In this document: piece by piece, positions 62,183 through 64,000 of the stretch | How positions within the stretch are numbered: the stretch's first letter is position 1 | Layout: each line of letters opens with the position of its first letter | Origin: Sphingobacterium faecale | GTDB taxonomy: Bacteria; Bacteroidota; Bacteroidia; Sphingobacteriales; Sphingobacteriaceae | Length of the DNA: 64,000 bases | Assembly (NCBI RefSeq): GCF_016746095.1 | Contig: NZ_JAERTY010000004.1 | Coordinates: 372,001-436,000 of the forward strand | Direction of reading: 5' to 3' | Made by a program: the position numbers and the translations under genes | Notes under the pieces: model-generated | The model's input: only the letters and a program-made list of their open reading frames with translations | Database searches by the model: none | What the model was told of the DNA's origin: nothing

Positions 62183-62714
62183 ACCAAATCCCACATTGAC
62201 AAGATCAAAGCACTAGTACGCTATATTACGAAAAACCCTTCGATAACCTATAACCAAATGGTATATCAATCGGAAAAAGCAACAGGACACCGTAATGGAG
62301 TTAGGTTCTATCTGATGAAAAACACAGGAGTTATTACGGGTCCTGAAGATCAATTAGATAATTATTTCCGTCAATGCTCCATTGAGCTTACTGCGGAAGA
62401 TCTCGCCAAAATCGGTTATTTTTTCGCCAATCAATATATCCACTATGACGGAGATCGTAAATATGAAGACGGTTCATTAGCAAAGCTGGTTTTATCACAG
62501 ATGCTGATTGCAGCGATGTATGAATTCAGTGGAGAGTACGGGCGTACGGTAGACTTAAAGCAAATATGATGTCGGTGGAGGTATCGTGATTAGTGTTCCC
62601 CATCGCATGGGTATAGGTGCTTTTAGCCGTGCATTGGATAGTCATAGCAACTCACTAGCAGGTTATCACATGATTCTGGATCTCACAAAAAAGCATGGTT
62701 TAACTATATTTTAA
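62183..62714 (+). pseudogene. Broken glutaminase A gene
   Basis: Two frames together give the middle and end of GlsA. First frame: ITYNQMVYQSEKATGHRNGV, then NYFRQCSIELTAEDLAKIGY and FFANQ, corresponding to E. coli YneH ISYDTVVARSEFEHSARNAA and NYFHYCALKMSCVELARTF. It stops at 62567-62569. The second frame resumes with DVGGGIVISVPHRMGIGAFS and NSLAGYHMILDLTKKHGLTI to TAA 62714. The N-terminal third, with the catalytic Ser-x-x-Lys, and the LPAKSG segment are missing. It is therefore non-functional. Confidence 0.8.
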
Positions 62715-62738
62715 GCAAGAGCAGCACATGGTTGAAAA

Positions 62739-64000
62739 TCATGACGATCTTTCATCTTGATCTTTCTTTATAAAATGTACATAAGCAGAAGGTGGTGTCC
62801 CTGTCACCAATTTAAATGCTGTTGAAAATTTACTAAGCGACGTAAATCCACACATCTCGGCCAGATAAGACAATTTAAATCCAAGTAATTCGGGAGATTT
62901 ATCCAATTGATCAATAATATATTCTATACGCTTAGTTTGTATATATTCGTAAAAATCCTTTTCTCTATACTTCTGTATAATATAAGTCACATAACGAGGG
63001 TTGGTGCCCATACTATTGGCCAGCTGATTGAGCGTAAGACTCTTTTCGAGGTAGAAATTCTTTTTTTCTAATTTGTTCAGCTGTTCACGCAATCTCTGTT
63101 CTGTATCCTTAGAAATATTAACTTCTTTTTTCTTGACGGTAACGTTGGTTCCTTCACTAACTTCTCTTTTAGCAACACGGGTTACCGGAGAAAGTACATT
63201 TTTCTGTAAATTGTCCGCTATGCACACTGTGTCATTGTTTTTGTCTACAGATCTGCATCTTAGTTTGTATATGTTTTTGCGACGGTATATATACAACATA
63301 GCAAACGTTGTAGAAACGAGTACAAACAGAATACTACCGATAGCATAAATATACTTAACCCGATAAGCTTGCTTGGTCGAGTGAAGCCTAAATATCATTT
63401 CATCCGATAACTGTTTAGCAATCTTATCTCTCTTATTTTTGATTTCGCTTGATTTTATTCTATTTTCAATAGTCTTATGCAAATTACCAATCTTGGCATA
63501 ATACTTAGCCCAAGTACTATAGGTTAGCATCATCAACTCTTCGACTCCACCGGCAGCAAGGTAAGGTTCTATTTTATCTAAGCATTCCTTCGCTTTTCTC
63601 GATTGACTTTCGGCCAGAGCGATCTCGGCCTGCATTCTATAAATATAGGGAGTAAGGTTATTTTCTATTTCACCAATCCTGTTCAAAGCTCTATCTAAAA
63701 AAACGCTAGCTTCATTAAAATTCCCAAGATGAAACTCACAGACCCCCATCAATTGGTCATTGGTCGCTTTAACCAAAATTGCACCTTTATTGTCATTTTC
63801 CTTAGTATCGATAGATGCTGCTGCTTTTTTAGCACATTGGCGGGCTTCTTCAAACTGGTTCTGCTCGAGATAATGAAAAACCTGCTCGTGCAGAATATTA
63901 ATACGTGTCAGATTTTTCATCATCTTATCATCCTGGTATTCATTTGCCCGTTCTGCTCTTTCCAAATAGCTCATTGATACCATAAACAACCCAATCTGTC
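62739..64000 (-). CDS. TPR-containing AraC-type regulator, truncated by window edge
   Basis: At least 420 residues; the frame is open to the right edge, so the true start lies outside. The N-terminal part is a TPR-like helical array (about 30-190), followed by a membrane segment (YIYAIGSILFVLVSTTFAML), a charged linker and a C-terminal AraC helix-turn-helix (LTLNQLANSMGTNPRYVTYI and LSYLAEMCGFTSLSKFSTAF, ending VTGTPPSAYV). Similar one-protein sensors in Bacteroidota couple a periplasmic or membrane signal to transcription. The target is unknown. Confidence 0.88.
   Translation of the reverse strand, partial: QIGLFMVSMSYLERAERANEYQDDKMMKNLTRINILHEQVFHYLEQNQFEEARQCAKKAAASIDTKENDNKGAILVKATNDQLMGVCEFHLGNFNEASVFLDRALNRIGEIENNLTPYIYRMQAEIALAESQSRKAKECLDKIEPYLAAGGVEELMMLTYSTWAKYYAKIGNLHKTIENRIKSSEIKNKRDKIAKQLSDEMIFRLHSTKQAYRVKYIYAIGSILFVLVSTTFAMLYIYRRKNIYKLRCRSVDKNNDTVCIADNLQKNVLSPVTRVAKREVSEGTNVTVKKKEVNISKDTEQRLREQLNKLEKKNFYLEKSLTLNQLANSMGTNPRYVTYIIQKYREKDFYEYIQTKRIEYIIDQLDKSPELLGFKLSYLAEMCGFTSLSKFSTAFKLVTGTPPSAYVHFIKKDQDERSS

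Noticed and set aside
1..64000. CRISPR array, tRNA/rRNA genes, integrase, transposase, phage genes
   Set aside because: I looked through the intergenic regions and protein frames and found no regularly spaced repeats, cloverleaf sequences or recognisable mobile-element proteins.

Overview
The window reads as a chromosomal segment of a Bacteroidota bacterium, most likely Sphingobacteriaceae (Sphingobacterium or a close relative). The grounds are four SusC/SusD outer-membrane uptake modules, each with its own ECF sigma factor and FecR anti-sigma factor; many promoters of the Bacteroidota type (TAnnTTTG -7 boxes); and a ligase-associated DNA repair operon common in this phylum. The base composition is moderately AT-rich. 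I see no rRNA, tRNA, CRISPR array, phage or intact transposon.

Left end (1-4.5 kb): a truncated MNT nucleotidyltransferase, a HigA-like antitoxin that seems to have lost its toxin, decayed coding relics, a candidate sigma-54-driven small RNA, an ankyrin-repeat protein, a YcaQ/AlkX-type DNA glycosylase and a secreted protein of unknown function.

Centre (4.5-48 kb): four uptake modules, A (4574-12502), B (12783-21225), C (26770-36954) and D (39458-47911), all on the minus strand in the order sigma, FecR, SusC, SusD, accessory proteins. A and B end in a TlpA-like thiol-disulfide protein with a long C-terminal extension. C ends in a DUF4843-like lipoprotein, a PKD-like lipoprotein and a thioredoxin-fold protein. 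D ends in a GH123-like glycosidase. SusC carries an STN domain that can signal through FecR to the sigma factor, so each module is probably self-inducing. In A, B and D the FecR-SusC gap carries, on the opposite strand, a Bacteroidota promoter followed by a rho-independent terminator. This is the layout of cis-antisense regulators such as DonS of Bacteroides fragilis, and it is the most interesting pattern in the window. Between modules lie an outer-membrane beta-barrel receptor, an Ada-like zinc mini-protein, a Tet-type MFS exporter with an AraC regulator, and an erythromycin-esterase family protein.

Right part (48-64 kb): the DNA repair operon (exonuclease, ATP-dependent ligase, Lhr-type helicase, PdeM phosphoesterase) with overlapping reading frames; a lysozyme-inhibitor-like lipoprotein; a DEAD-box protein with degraded motifs; a PAP2 phosphatase; a GNAT acetyltransferase; an AadA-type aminoglycoside adenylyltransferase; an SRPBCC protein; two paralogous small unknown proteins; a FabH-like synthase; a cold-shock protein; a wrecked glutaminase gene; and a TPR/AraC regulator running off the right edge.
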